Assembly (NCBI GenBank): GCA_015179045.1
Contig: WHUZ01000079.1
Coordinates: 124,001 to 188,000, forward strand
Source: Kalaharituber pfeilii
Lineage: Eukaryota > Ascomycota > Pezizomycetes > Pezizales > Pezizaceae
DNA length: 64,000 nt
Reading direction: 5' to 3'
The position numbers and the translations under genes are program-made. Every line of letters starts with the position of its first letter. Position 1 is the stretch's first letter. Below are positions 41,881 to 52,400 of the stretch, one piece after another. The notes beneath the pieces are model-generated. The model was not told the DNA's origin, ran no database searches, and saw only the letters and a program-made list of their open reading frames with translations.

Positions 41881-44118
41881 ATGGACGAACCCCTCCCATT
41901 TGCACAAAGTGTTCTTCTATCACAGCAAAATTTTGCAAACGGTGCTTCAGCCTCGTACTATGGCAACAGTCATGGCCCTGCAGCTCATCTGTTCATTGAG
42001 CCGGACCCAGAGGATGATTTTAGTTTGGTACGTGCACTTGTCAAAAGAGATGAAACCCTTGGGTATTATATTTGCAAGTTGCTAAGAGAACGTTTTCGGA
42101 GTGTTAGATGTCGGTGGATTCAGATGATAGTAACAGCTATGTTACGTCGATAACACCAAGTGTCACAGACTATCAATACGAAAAGTTCGTATTTCCAGTT
42201 CGAGTTGGATTATGAAATGTACATAGAGAAGCTAACTTTAGGGGTGATGTAACTTCAGTGGCCGAAGATATCACTCATATCGAAAGGGCGAATATGTGCT
42301 ACCAAACGACGAGAAAGAGCAAAATCGCCTAGATCTCGTAAGTTTCCCTATTTGGATCTACACCTTCCACTACTCAATAGCTATGCTCACATCCGCCGCT
42401 TACAGTTCCACCACATATTCCGCATGCTCCTCAACGGCAGTCTCTTTGCTGCCCCTGTCGCTGACCGTCTCCGGCAACCTTTCTCCAGCGCCACGGGACG
42501 GCGCCCTCGGGTTTTGGATTTAGGAACCGGGACAGGTATTTGGGCTATAGATGTAGCGGACGAGTTCCCGAATACAGAAGTGGTGGCAAACGATTTGAGT
42601 CCAATACAACCTTCTAACGTGCCGTTCAATGTGAGGTTTGAGGTGGATGATATTGAAAGTAGGTTGAGCTTTTTTTTGTTTTCGTATGGAGGGGATTTAT
42701 GTCTTGCGGAGGACTTGGACCTGGCCTAGGCGACTACTTCGTTACGGGCCGCTAGCGTTCAATGACGTGATGCCCGCTCAGATATTGTATCTTGTATACA
42801 TTGGCAAGCCAAGCCTTTCTAGAGCCGAATATTTCTGGTTCTCAGAATCATTAGAACGCTTATATTTGTTCCCCCTTAGGTCCTTGGCCTGGAGGAGGCG
42901 GGCAAGACAACAAGCTCGGTGGTCGTATACTTGGAGAAAGAGGTGGACGTTGAGAAGGTTAGACTCAGCGGACGGTGGCACAGATCCGCTCGGTATGAGT
43001 CGGAGAGGGGGCGGAAATAAGGGGGACATACTGGGCGCAGTCCGCATTACTAGATAGTCCGCGGATACTACATGTATTTAGGATTGGTGTTTTTAGGCGG
43101 GGATGTTTCTGTCGTGGTTTTTAACTTTCTCTTTTAGTTTTAGCACAACATCGCCATAGCCCTTAGGGCGGCATGCGATTACTGATATAAAAAAAAAAAA
43201 AAAAAAAAAAAATAGGTCCTTGGCCCTACTCATTCTCAAAATCCTTCGACTTCATACATTGCCGGACGTTGGGCGGGTAAGCATTGTTCCCCCTTATCAA
43301 TCACTATCAGTTGAGAAAGCTGATTGGGATGTTAATGATAGAGCAATATCAAATTGGCAGGCACTGTACCAGAACGCCTATAAGTAAGTCTAGACTCTGT
43401 GAGCAAGAAGTTTTGCATTGATGTTGATTTACGTCGTTGATATAGTCATCTGACTCCCGGTGGCTGGTTCGAGGTCACAGAACGTACGGGCTCCTCCTTA
43501 AGATTGTTCCATCTTTCCTCAGCTATCTCGACGATACTAACCCCAGGACCAGTGCGCATGCGATTCGACTCCGACCTCCCCGGCTGCGAGAATTCCACCG
43601 CGCGCGAGATCACCCACCTCTACATCCGCGCTCTAGCTCTCATAGGCAAACAAGCCGAGGTCGCGCACCTCCACCGCAAATGGATGATTGACGCCGGCTT
43701 CGTCAACGTGACAGAGCGTCTTGCACGCATCCCCAGCTCCCCCTGGCCCAGAGACAAGAAGTTAAAGGAGCTGGGTTACTACCATATGCACAATCTAATT
43801 GACGCAATAGATTCGTATGGAATAGCACCACTAACCAGGATCTTGGGGATGGAAAGGGTCGCAGCGGAGGTGTTGTTGGCAGGGGCAAGGGCGGAGATTA
43901 GGAATAAAAAGAACCATTGGTATTCGGTTGTGTAAGTTCAACTCCCTCGGGTCCTTAACCCCGCAAACTGAATTGCCAATGGTACGTAGCTAACCAGATC
44001 CCTTTGCAGACATTTCGTTTTTGGTGAGAAGCCAGAAACATCCACCGGTAGCAGCACGAGATCCACAAGTGCTAGTTCAAGCACGTACTCGCTAAATTCC
44101 AATAACCCACATTCTTGA
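41881..44118 (+). CDS. LaeA-like S-adenosylmethionine-dependent methyltransferase, eight exons
   Basis: Exons 41881-42027, 42108-42184, 42259-42337, 42406-42658, 43216-43276, 43342-43383, 43446-43931, 44010-44118 join into 417 residues with every phase matching. Motif I is [14 protein letters not shown] (about 137-150). Upstream are [29 protein letters not shown] and FHHIFRMLL; downstream are [39 protein letters not shown] and a Ser/Thr-rich C-terminus. This block order is that of LaeA and its many paralogues. LaeA itself is a nuclear regulator of secondary metabolism, but paralogues may methylate other substrates, so the target is unknown. A 323 bp retroposon sits at the exon 5 acceptor. The model uses the acceptor inside the second copy of the target duplication (AG at 43214-43215), giving a 557 nt intron. 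With the first acceptor (AG at 42878-42879) the frame meets a stop within the retroposon. Confidence 0.88.
42890..43212 (+). mobile_element. A-type retroposon at a splice acceptor; carries a Gag-like fragment
   Basis: 323 bp insert between perfect 13 bp repeats TAGGTCCTTGGCC (42877-42889 and 43213-43225). It ends with ATCGCCATAGCCC, loop TTA, GGGCGGCATGCGAT, TACTGATAT and about 23 A residues. Its 5' part has an open frame, [20 protein letters not shown] then [18 protein letters not shown], ending in TAA near 43018. This resembles the Gag-like region of LINE ORF1 proteins. It looks like an internally deleted LINE (ORF1 piece joined to the LINE-3-type 3' end), not a tRNA-headed SINE. Confidence 0.88.
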
Positions 44119-44840
44119 TTTCACACTCATTACCCATAATCAATCCCTGAACATCACCTCTGTCCCATTCGAGTTCCATCAATGCTAATCTTACCATTTC
44201 TAATGGCAGCAACGTCTCATATCCTCACATTGATCCGGCACTTTCTTTCTCATTTCATAGCGTCTTCGGTGTTTGGCGTTGATTTGTATTTTCTCTTTTA
44301 TTTCCTTTGCGCTGTCCAGTTGGTTCCTTTCCGTTACCTTGATTCCGCAAAGTTTTACTGCGTTCTATGCGAAAATGTATATAGAGAAGGGAAGTGTGTG
44401 ACTGATGCTACGGTATACTATGAAGTTTATGGGTGCATGGTTGTACAATATATGAAACGACAGGATGATAATATGATATGACAATGTACGCTAAGTCTAA
44501 CTTCACATCTGTTCTCATCTCCAGTCATGTGGGTATTCTGATCTTCATATGTATGGTCAGAAAACCAGATGATTACATACATGTTCTATCCATGATGTAT
44601 GTAGATACCATGTTAAGATCCGAACATCTCCGTAAAATTACTTCTAAGTAATGAAATAGTATGCTTGTAGTTCTTGCCCCATTATCCATAATGTAAGGCT
44701 TCTATATCTCCATGTACCGCACTAATTAAATTCAATTGGATCTCTCAAGGTAAAAGCCTAAAGTCTAAATGCAATATCAAGTTCCGATATTGACAGGATG
44801 CAAAATTAAGTTGATCGAGCTTTTTGGGCATGCATATATA
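44119..44840. other. Intergenic DNA, nothing recognised
   Basis: Methyltransferase 3' UTR and AT-rich spacer. An unsupported 99-codon frame (44182-44481) lies here. Confidence 0.4.
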
Positions 44841-46174
44841 CAGTCCCATGGCAAAAGAAAGTGTACTCGGGGGTGCCGGAAAGTCTGGCGAATTATGTAG
44901 CGCCAAAGTACTCACGTGCAGCTGCCAAGGTACCTCGATTTGTACAGAGAACTACACTTGTGGTAGGCTCAAACTTAGTACACATCGAGTAGTTGCCAGA
45001 TAAGCAGGGGTGCTACACTAAATAAATAAATAAACAATGGCCCATACAATGAGATAACCACTCTTCATAATAGCCCTTCAATTATATTTCCAGCTTGACA
45101 GCTATAGCTTCCTACTATTTTATAGTTAATAGTACCTCCATGAGCTTGATAGCTTGCCACTGGGTAGACCACTTCCACTGTCCCAGCTTAAGGCAATGCT
45201 GTTACGGCTACGGTAAGACTTACCCGCCTAGGGGAACACTTACCCTGAATCGTTACATAAGACCAATGCTGATAGACCGGACTGATCACCCGTTAGGCTT
45301 GGCAGTAGATTCATTTGTTTATCGAATAGGGTAGTGCTAAGGAAGTGTGTGTCAAACGTTTATGGTAAGACCTCCGGGTCTGCAATGCACTCGGCTTATT
45401 AAAGCTAATATGCGCACATGCACTAGTAGTACATATCATTATCTTGCGTCTGTACTATTATTGCATGTTTCTGTTACGTTGACCTATTACTAGATGTATT
45501 GGCATTGATAAGGAATTGCCACGTTGCCAGTCATTTATTCATTTGTTGACTAGTCATGTATGACTGCGCTTAAGTCTATATAAGTGCCGGCTGGCGATAG
45601 CATAGTTAGAAGAATCAAGACACTAGCGGTGTTCTAAGTTTTCTATTACTCTGAAACCTATCGTTTCCTCATTACGCCCGTGAATCGCTCCGCTCCGCTG
45701 CGCGCCCCACGCCGAGTAGCTGCCCTTCCGGTCCGCTGTATATACGCCCTGTAGCCGTAACATCCATTTCCAGCGCACGGCGAAGCCGAGCCCCTCACGC
45801 CCGTAACAAATGCCTTATAAGTTTCCTATGTCTGGTATTATATATATTATACTTACATCTTACAACTGCAAGAGTCTTTTGAGTAGATTCTGGTGGTCAG
45901 TTTCTTTTTTTTTCCAGGTATATGATTCTACAGAATTTCAGATGTGAGAGTTTTTTGATAGTTGTGTGGTTGTGGTGGTTGCATATTTGTATGTGTCGAA
46001 AAAATTGTATGGTTTCTCATACAAAAAGTTCACCAGACTTTTGGCCACTAAACCATGTCAGCTCCATAGCAGCTGGGTACGTAACTGGGAACTGCACGTA
46101 AGTACCTTGGTACTGCATAATTCGCCAGACTTTCCAGCACCCCAGAGTACACCAAAATTTGCATAATTTGATGT
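44841..46174. mobile_element. Inverted-repeat element interrupted by a solo LTR
   Basis: Left arm (about 44841-44940) and right arm (about 46075-46174) are inverted copies sharing GTGTACTC, GGGGTGC, GGAAAGTCTGGCGAATTATG and GTACT.ACGTGCAG. Arms are about 90-100 bp with some divergence. TA precedes the left end; the right end has no clear TA. Without the LTR the element would be about 720 bp, with no transposase frame. Probably a non-autonomous DNA transposon. Confidence 0.7.
45200..45808 (+). mobile_element. Solo LTR, 609 bp, with 5 bp target-site duplication
   Basis: Begins TGTTACGGCTACGG, ends CGCCCGTAACA, flanked by AATGC at 45195-45199 and 45809-45813. TG...CA ends, TGTTACGG/CCGTAACA inverted termini and a 5 bp duplication are those of copia or gypsy elements. 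A TATATAAG box is near 45578. It matches the LTRs at 22535 and 23584. Internal sequence is gone, as after LTR-LTR recombination. Confidence 0.9.
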
Positions 46175-46761
46175 CTTAGGCCTGCATACGCGCTATTACC
46201 ACCACTACCACCAATAAGAAACTTCGAAACGGAGTTGAATTCTAAAATTGGGGCAAAGAAAAATATGAAGATAAGGTCAATAAGATATACTGCTACCTAT
46301 CTATAACTATATCTATATAAAAAAGAAATCCACCCTATTCATTAAGACTCTCTACTTCGTCTCTTCTGCCAAACATGTCATCTATTTAACTAAACATGCC
46401 ACCTCGTCTACCAAAGGTATCGCCTCTAAAAAACTCCACATTGAATGCAAAAAAGGATAGGAACAAAATATTAAGGTTAGGTGGCTTGCTAATGGACCTA
46501 GGATTTGGTGTACCAGCCTTCAGCCTTAATGACTGTAGCAACTCGCTTAGGCATAGCCTGGTAGAGTGCACTAAGAAGTGAACTAGAAATATCTTTCCAA
46601 ACAGCATTTAAGGCATCTTTCGATGCTTCCCTTATAGCCGGAATATAGCACAATGTTGTAAGGCATATGCGCACTTATGTCCAAGACACGCGCAAGTATG
46701 TCTCAATCAAGTATACACCAAGTTATTGACAGTTCTCATCAGCATAATATTCTGCTGCATA
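46175..46761. other. Spacer between inverted-repeat elements
   Basis: AT-rich. Short overlapping frames on both strands at 46386-46607 are not recognised. Confidence 0.35.
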
Positions 46762-47634
46762 CTGTGGTTCACCACTTTCCCGGACACCCCACTTTCCCGG
46801 ACACCCCACTTTCCCGGACACATTTACCACCAAAACTGCGCAACTTTCGCACTCAATATCTCAACAACCACAACAGCATTTGTGAATGCACTTTGTGTAG
46901 CTATTAGACAAAGTGTAATTCTTGCTATCTAGCACCTTTTCTTCATCAAAAATTGGGGGTGCAAAGGGATTATGACTTGTCGCATTTACGTTGGAAGGCT
47001 TGGCATTTATTTGTATGGGATCTCCATACAAAATGTTCATCTGACTCGAATGTAGTCCTATTCTTCAACGCTAATTACAATAGCTATGATAGTATATGTC
47101 AAGAATCACCTGAAGAGGTATAGTAAGGTGCTGCATTTAGTTTACTTTCATTTGTTGAATTGTAGAGTTGGTGTACAACTATCTACTTTTGGGCGTTGTT
47201 CTCATACAAATGGTTTCTATGGGAAATATGAATATTGTGAATAATTTCACAACCACTACAGTTATTACCTAACTACGTTGTTCATAGTTTCCGACTGAGT
47301 GATGCTATTGAGTGTGAGTGTCTGAGCTTTTTTCATGAATTGATTGCAGGTGTAGCATGCAGAATTCGGGGGTGGTGACATTTGTATGGAGATCCCATAC
47401 AAATAAATGCCAAGCCTTCCAACAAAAATGCGACAAGCCATAATCCCTTTGCAACCACAATTTTTGATGAAGAAAAAGTGCTAGATAGCAAGAATTACAC
47501 TGTGTGTAATAGCTACACAAAGTGCATTCACAAATGCTGTTGTGGTTGTTGAGATATTGAGTGCGAAAGTTGCGCAGTTTTGGTGGTAAATGTGTCCGGG
47601 AAAGTGGGGTGTCCGGGAAAGTGGTGAACCACAG
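46762..47634. mobile_element. Foldback-like long-TIR element, 873 bp, TA-flanked
   Basis: TA at 46760-46761 and 47635-47636. Inverted arms extend some 260 bp: left CTGTGGTTCACCAC, CACTTTCCCGGACACC repeats, CCACCAAAACTGCGCAACTT, and further in TTATTTGTATGGGATCTCC; the right arm mirrors this. The left arm has three CACTTTCCCGGACACC-type units and the right arm two, so arms have changed by unit gain or loss. No transposase frame. Confidence 0.85.
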
Positions 47635-47741
47635 TACCAAAATCGTTCAATAAAATGTATGGTAGAAGGCAAGGTAGTGAAGTGCAAGAGGCTTGGTATT
47701 CTGCACAGTAGAAGGCGAGGAAGCGAAGTGCAAGATGCGTG

Positions 47742-47824
47742 TACTAGCCAGTAAAATATGTATTCGGACAGGGGTACTAATGCACATTATGCGCTATGTC
47801 CGAATATATATTTTACTAGTTAGT
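47742..47824. mobile_element. ~84 bp hairpin element, copy 1
   Basis: TACTAGCCAGTAAAATATG with TATTCGGACA on the left is mirrored by TGTCCGAATA and TATTTTACTAGTTAGTA on the right, giving a stem of nearly 30 bp around a ~27 bp centre that includes TGCACATTATGCGC. A second copy lies inverted at 59355-59438. Confidence 0.8.
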
Positions 47825-48495
47825 ATTGTGCATAGTAGAGAGCGAGGGCGGTATTCCATATGATATGGGTAGGGGGATTTAAAAGAGTGAGGGAAAAAAA
47901 GAAAAAGGGCTGTATTAGTAAGAGAAATGAAGTGTTACATAGTGTTGATTAAAGTCTCGGCAACCATATTAGTGAAAATCTTAACGTTACGGTGCTCACT
48001 ACTAGGTATAAAGTTTCGCACAAGCGTGACAGGTGGAGCGATCTGTGTAGAAAGAATTTTTTGCAGCCAGATGGACCCCTCGCATGGTCCTTGCAACCAC
48101 GCACTTGTACGAAACATTATAGTGGTAGCGAGATAAGCCCCCTCAAAAAAAATGAGTTGTGTCTAAGTTATCTTCTATATAGTACTGAGATAAAACCAGT
48201 AGAACATTCGTACATTTTCCGTGTCTTGGCAACAACGCTCATTGGCTATATTCCACCCTAAAATGTAAGGCAAGGTACGTTATCACTGTATATTTCTGAA
48301 AAATCTACGGCACGAAATAGTCCCGTACTTTTTGGAAAACCACTTACCTTACCGTAGATTTGCCTCAAACCACCTCCACTCAATGCTACTCCATACCGTA
48401 CTACAACTGCACCACACCGTACCATACTGTAGATATCACCAATCCATACCAGAATCCTGCAAATAAATCACCCTATCTTACTCCTTTATTCTGCC

Positions 48496-49392
48496 ATGGC
48501 GTCTCAGCGTAACACCCTTAAACCCTGGATAAAGGAGGAATTTGAGTAACTAGTCGCTTGGATGGAGGATAACCAAGAGCTATTGAGAGGCAAGCAAGCG
48601 GCCTGGCATAAGGATGTTAAAGACCAAGAGTTTGCTACAGATGATTAGATCATGGTGAAAAAGATAGGAGATAAAATGACTAATGTAAAGAGGTCATGGA
48701 GGGAGTGTAAGGCTCTACAAGAGAGATCTGGATGGGGTCTAACTGCGGAAAATAATGAAGAGTCTATCAATGCTTTCATTGAAAAGAAGTACCCTTTATT
48801 CTGGCATCTAGATACTATATGGGGATCTCGACCAAATGTTATAGTAATGGCCAGCCGAGAGTCTGTCACCGTACACGTCGCTGGCACTCAGGCATATTCT
48901 CAACTGCCTGACCCTCTTCTTGATAGTTCCGCAGCCTTTGATATTGTATCAAGTTCTTTCACTGTACCCACTTCTGCTCAACATAGTCTGAGTCAATGTA
49001 ATTCTACTCCACCTACTTCCACTGCCTCTGTTCTACCCACTTCCGATGAATCTAGTTCTACTGAGTCCCCACCTCCGGAAATTACAGTTCAAAAGGAAGT
49101 TCAAGCTCAGAAACTCAAAAGGAAAAGCAATCTAAAAGAAGAAGCGAAGCAAATACTCAATGCAAGGTATACTACAAGAGATGATCAAGCAGCAAAAAAG
49201 CTCAAAGTAGCAAGTGAAAGTGCAGAGCGAATAGCTAGAATACAGGCAGAAAGTGTGGAAAGATCAGCTAGGATACAGGTGGAAAGTTCAGAAAGAGCAG
49301 CACAAAGAGTAGCAGAGATATATGCTGCTGCTAATACTCAACATATGCAGCATTTTACTCATATAATCGAGATCATGAGCCAACATGACTAG
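48496..49392 (+). pseudogene. Myb/SANT-like DNA-binding protein of the PIF/Harbinger element
   Basis: 299 codons in one frame from ATG 48496, interrupted by TAA (after IKEEFE) and TAG (after EFATDD). The N-terminal part (KPWIKEEFE, LVAWMEDNQELLRGKQAAWH, VKKIGDKMTNVKRSWRECKA) has the Trp-spaced three-helix pattern of Myb/SANT-like domains in PIF/Harbinger second proteins, which bind transposon ends and help import the transposase. A Ser/Thr/Pro-rich middle follows, then a coiled coil of repeated SAERIARIQAESVERSARIQ type. An ATG downstream of the second stop (48652) could give a truncated product. Both stops look like decay. Confidence 0.75.
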
Positions 49393-49857
49393 ACACAAGT
49401 ACCAAGTTTTCAATCATTCTCCACCATTGCTTCCATAACTCCTGCAACCTCCCACCATTGCTCTGTCACTCCTGCAATCCCCTACTATCGCTCTGTCACT
49501 TCCGCAACCCCCTCGCACTACTCTGTCACTTCTGCAACCTCCGCAACTCCCACAACCCCCCTCCGCTGATCTGCCCATGCAGTACTTATTTCAATTACTC
49601 CTCCTGCTCATTCTACTCGTTCTGTTACTCCTCCCTCTCCTATTGAGTAACAAGTTCCCAAAGCCATTCTCTAAGCTTCTGGCCAGCCCTCTTTGAAGCG
49701 GCCATTGTTGCTCTTTCTTGAATATCTTGATTTCTGACAGCATTGTATCTTTATTCTCTTCTCTCAGCTCTTAATACTTCATCCTTAAGCCAGGTTTCAT
49801 TATCTTTTATACTTGCTAGCAGATTATAAAGAACAATACAGGCTATTGTCCAATCTA

Positions 49858-50703
49858 CTGTGTTTCACCACATCTCGACGCACACCACAATTCGACGCAC
49901 TTTCCCACCAAAACTGAGCGAATGAGAACCTGTATATTTCCACGAACAGAACCTACTTTTCTATGCGCGTTTTAGGAGGCTTAAAGCAAGCATCATTCTT
50001 CAGATCCTGCATCTGTTCTTTAAAAAAAAACTAGTTATGGATGAATTATATCTCTGCACATTTGCACATAAGTCTTGGCATATATTTTTGCGGTAAAATT
50101 GCAGATATGGAAATCTACCCACTGCACCTGCAATTCATTCAATAGAAACATTTAAATACTTTATTTGAGTAATTTATCCCTATGGAGATATACAGGAATG
50201 GCATCAACAAAATCCTTGAAGTAATCATTGAGTTGTTCAAAATATTTTCATTCTCATAGAAATATTGCATATGAATAGTATCAGAAGAGGACCTGAAAAT
50301 ATATATCAGCATGCCAACTATGCAATATATCAAAATGGACTGAATAAAGTCAAGTGAGTCAATATACAGCTAGGAGAGACCCTTTAATCACAAGACTATG
50401 GCCATTGGTGTGGTAGTGCTAAAAAAGAGTAGTATGTTCAGTTCGCTGAAATATTGTTTGAGAATCCCATACAAACAAATGCCAAGACATTGTTACAAAT
50501 TTCGCTGTGCCATAACTCCTTGAGAATGCGTTCTTTGAGCGAGCAGAGGTGTGAAACATGAAGAGCAAGTATTTATTTAGTGTCTCTAAATAGTGCTTAC
50601 AAAATTCTGCTCTAGTGGTTGAGGTACACGCTCTTCTGCGTGGCTAGTTTTGGTGGGAAAGTGCGTCGAATTGTGGTGTGCGTCGAGATGTGGTGAAACA
50701 CAG
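49858..50703. mobile_element. Non-autonomous long-TIR element, 846 bp, inside the transposase gene
   Basis: TA at 49856-49857 and 50704-50705. Inverted ends read CTGTGTTTCACCACATC, CGACGCACACCACAATTCGA, CACTTTCCCACCAAAACTG. Related to 12944-13806 and 46762-47634 by TTCACCAC and CCAAAACTG. No ORF of its own. Confidence 0.85.
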
Positions 50704-51334
50704 TATAGCTCGATTATGATCTCTTTCTTTGTTATCTCCAATTCTAATTGGAAGTTTATATAGACTTGGCCAACGAGCTTTCAGTACACCAAATGCATGC
50801 TCTATATTTACTCTTAGAATAGATAAAGCATAGTTGAATGTGGCATGAGTTGGATGTCAAGATAAAGGCTCTTTATATGGGTTAATGATGTGTTTATCGA
50901 TTTCATAAGCTTTATCTGCGAGAAGATATTCGTTTGGCATAAATTGACTTCTGTTCTTATAAATGTCGGAGGCCTTAAATACTGTAGAATCATGGACACT
51001 TGCTGTATGTCCCATTCAGACCCAAATGAATCGTCCTTCCCAATTGCATATGGCTTGCAAATTAAACCTGTAATTTTTCTTTTGTAAGAAGTAGGCTTCT
51101 GGGTCATTTTTTGGCTTATCTCGTAGAATGATATTTGATCCGTCAAGAAAACCGATGCATAGACTAAAAATATCATGATGTTTTTGATTCCTCTCAGCCT
51201 CGGTAGACCACTGTATATATTCAGGCATGAGCTGAGCTAAAAGTTCAACTGTATGTTAAAGATATTTGAATACAGTCCCTTTACCAATATTCAATGCAAC
51301 CCTCTCTAGCTCTAAACCTCCACTTCCTCCACCA

Positions 51335-51390
51335 CCATAGCCCATAGGGCGGCACGCGAGTAATGAAATAAAAAAAAAAAAAAAAAAAAA
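51335..51390 (+). mobile_element. Ultra-short A-type retroposon inside the transposase gene
   Basis: 56 bp insert between perfect 12 bp repeats CTTCCTCCACCA (51323-51334 and 51391-51402). The body is CCATAGCCC, loop ATA, GGGCGGCACGCGAG, TAATGAAAT and an A-tail. Only about 35 bp is not tail; the outer 5' arm of the hairpin (CTCG) was not copied. Confidence 0.9.
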
Positions 51391-52137
51391 CTTCCTCCAC
51401 CAAGTACATATAAAGCTACAGCTATCTGTTTATGAATAGGACGGGCTATACGGCCTGCTGAAGGCGAATTCGGTTTCTGCTACCAATAGTTATATCCACT
51501 GGCATTTTGGAGAAGATCTACTAGCTGCCAAAAGAAGGTTCTTTGCATCCCAAAAATAGCAAGGAATGCTGAATCTGGATATTCATTAATCAAATTTGAT
51601 AGAATATTTGAGTCTTGTCTTCCAGCTGAGTTTTTGCCATGGTTGAAATATCGGTTAGCTGCAATATTATCACTCCTATCTATAAGCTCCTGAAGCTCCT
51701 CTAAGTCCTCCTCTTCTTCCTCTAAACTATACTCTGAGTCAAACTCCGAATCTAAATCATACTCCATTGCTGTCATCAAAACATCGATTTCAGCATCTAT
51801 TTTCTTCTGTATTGATGCTTTTTGGCTTATACGAGGCATTGCGATTCTGTGATTGTGTTGATATGTGGGGTAGGGGTGAATGAGACTTCAATTACAGAGT
51901 GCAAGCCTTAGATTTTTTGCGTTTTGGACCGGCCATCAATTGCCGGCCGCAAATGGCTAGACGTACAGGGATATGAAATGTACGAATGTTCCACCTTACC
52001 GTACTGTAGATAATTGATGACCACCGCTAGTAGAGACCAATTTTAAAGGTGCGGGACTTGATAATACAGTGCTATCCTTCGGTGTTAAGTGTACACCTCT
52101 ATCAGTTTTTCTCCTCTTGATTCACCCCCACAGAGCG

Positions 52138-52400
52138 CATCACCCTAGGCGCGTCACCCTAGGTGCGCCACCACCCCTAGCAGTTGTATGGACCCCCGAG
52201 CGAAGCGAGTGGGGTCCCTCAATGAGCATGTGTGCACGCGGCTGAAAACGTATGTTCAAACTCATCAGAAAAAGTCCTCGCGGTCGGGAGCGTACAATTT
52301 ACTACTCCGTGACAGCACTAATCCCGGTCGCGAGTGTCGCGTCAGCACCCACCGCACGCTCTGCCCCTATTGCGAGCGTAGCGAGCGGGCATTCTCTAGT
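52138..52400. repeat. Palindrome-rich GC tract of unknown origin
   Basis: Contains two CACCCTAGG-spaced repeats (CGCATCACCCTAGG, CGCGTCACCCTAGG), a hairpin GGACCCC ... GGGGTCC with GAGCGAAGCGAG in the loop, and a second CG-rich block (GCGAGCGTAGCGAGCGGGC) ending in CTCTAGTG. Palindrome followed by CTAG-T resembles a Helitron 3' end, but no matching 5' end is seen. Confidence 0.35.

Larger units (their letters stand above)
49640..51839 (-). pseudogene. HARBI1-like DDE transposase, doubly interrupted
   Basis: Starts MPRISQKASIQKKID at 51839. It has an acidic region, then ANRYFNHGKN, an amber stop after ASGYNYW, and RPIHKQIAVALYVLGGG where the A-type insert (51335-51390) lies. Catalytic blocks follow: CIGFLDGSNI (first D), VHDSTVFKAS (second D), LLADKAYEI and VNIEHAFGVLKARWPSL (the E region). 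The 846 bp inverted-repeat element (49858-50703) then splits the C-terminal part; beyond it WTIACIVLYNLLASIKDNE and RAGQKLREWLWELVTQ follow with a frame shift, to a stop at 49640-49642. The gene once encoded a PIF/Harbinger transposase; it is now dead. Confidence 0.8.
48171..52010. mobile_element. PIF/Harbinger DNA transposon, decayed
   Basis: Holds a Myb/SANT-like gene (plus strand) and a HARBI1-like transposase gene (minus strand) in convergent order, the two-gene layout known for this superfamily. The ends share GAACATTCGTACATTT in inverted orientation (about 48202-48220 left, 51974-51990 right), with outer GTACTGAG / GTACTGTAGA blocks. Boundaries are approximate; TTA (48168-48170) and TAA (52011-52013) flank it, but on one strand these are not a direct repeat. 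Two later insertions lie in the transposase gene. Confidence 0.75.

Noticed and set aside
42880..42962. Methyltransferase exon 5 starting at the first acceptor
   Set aside because: Runs into the retroposon and hits a stop codon after about 27 codons.
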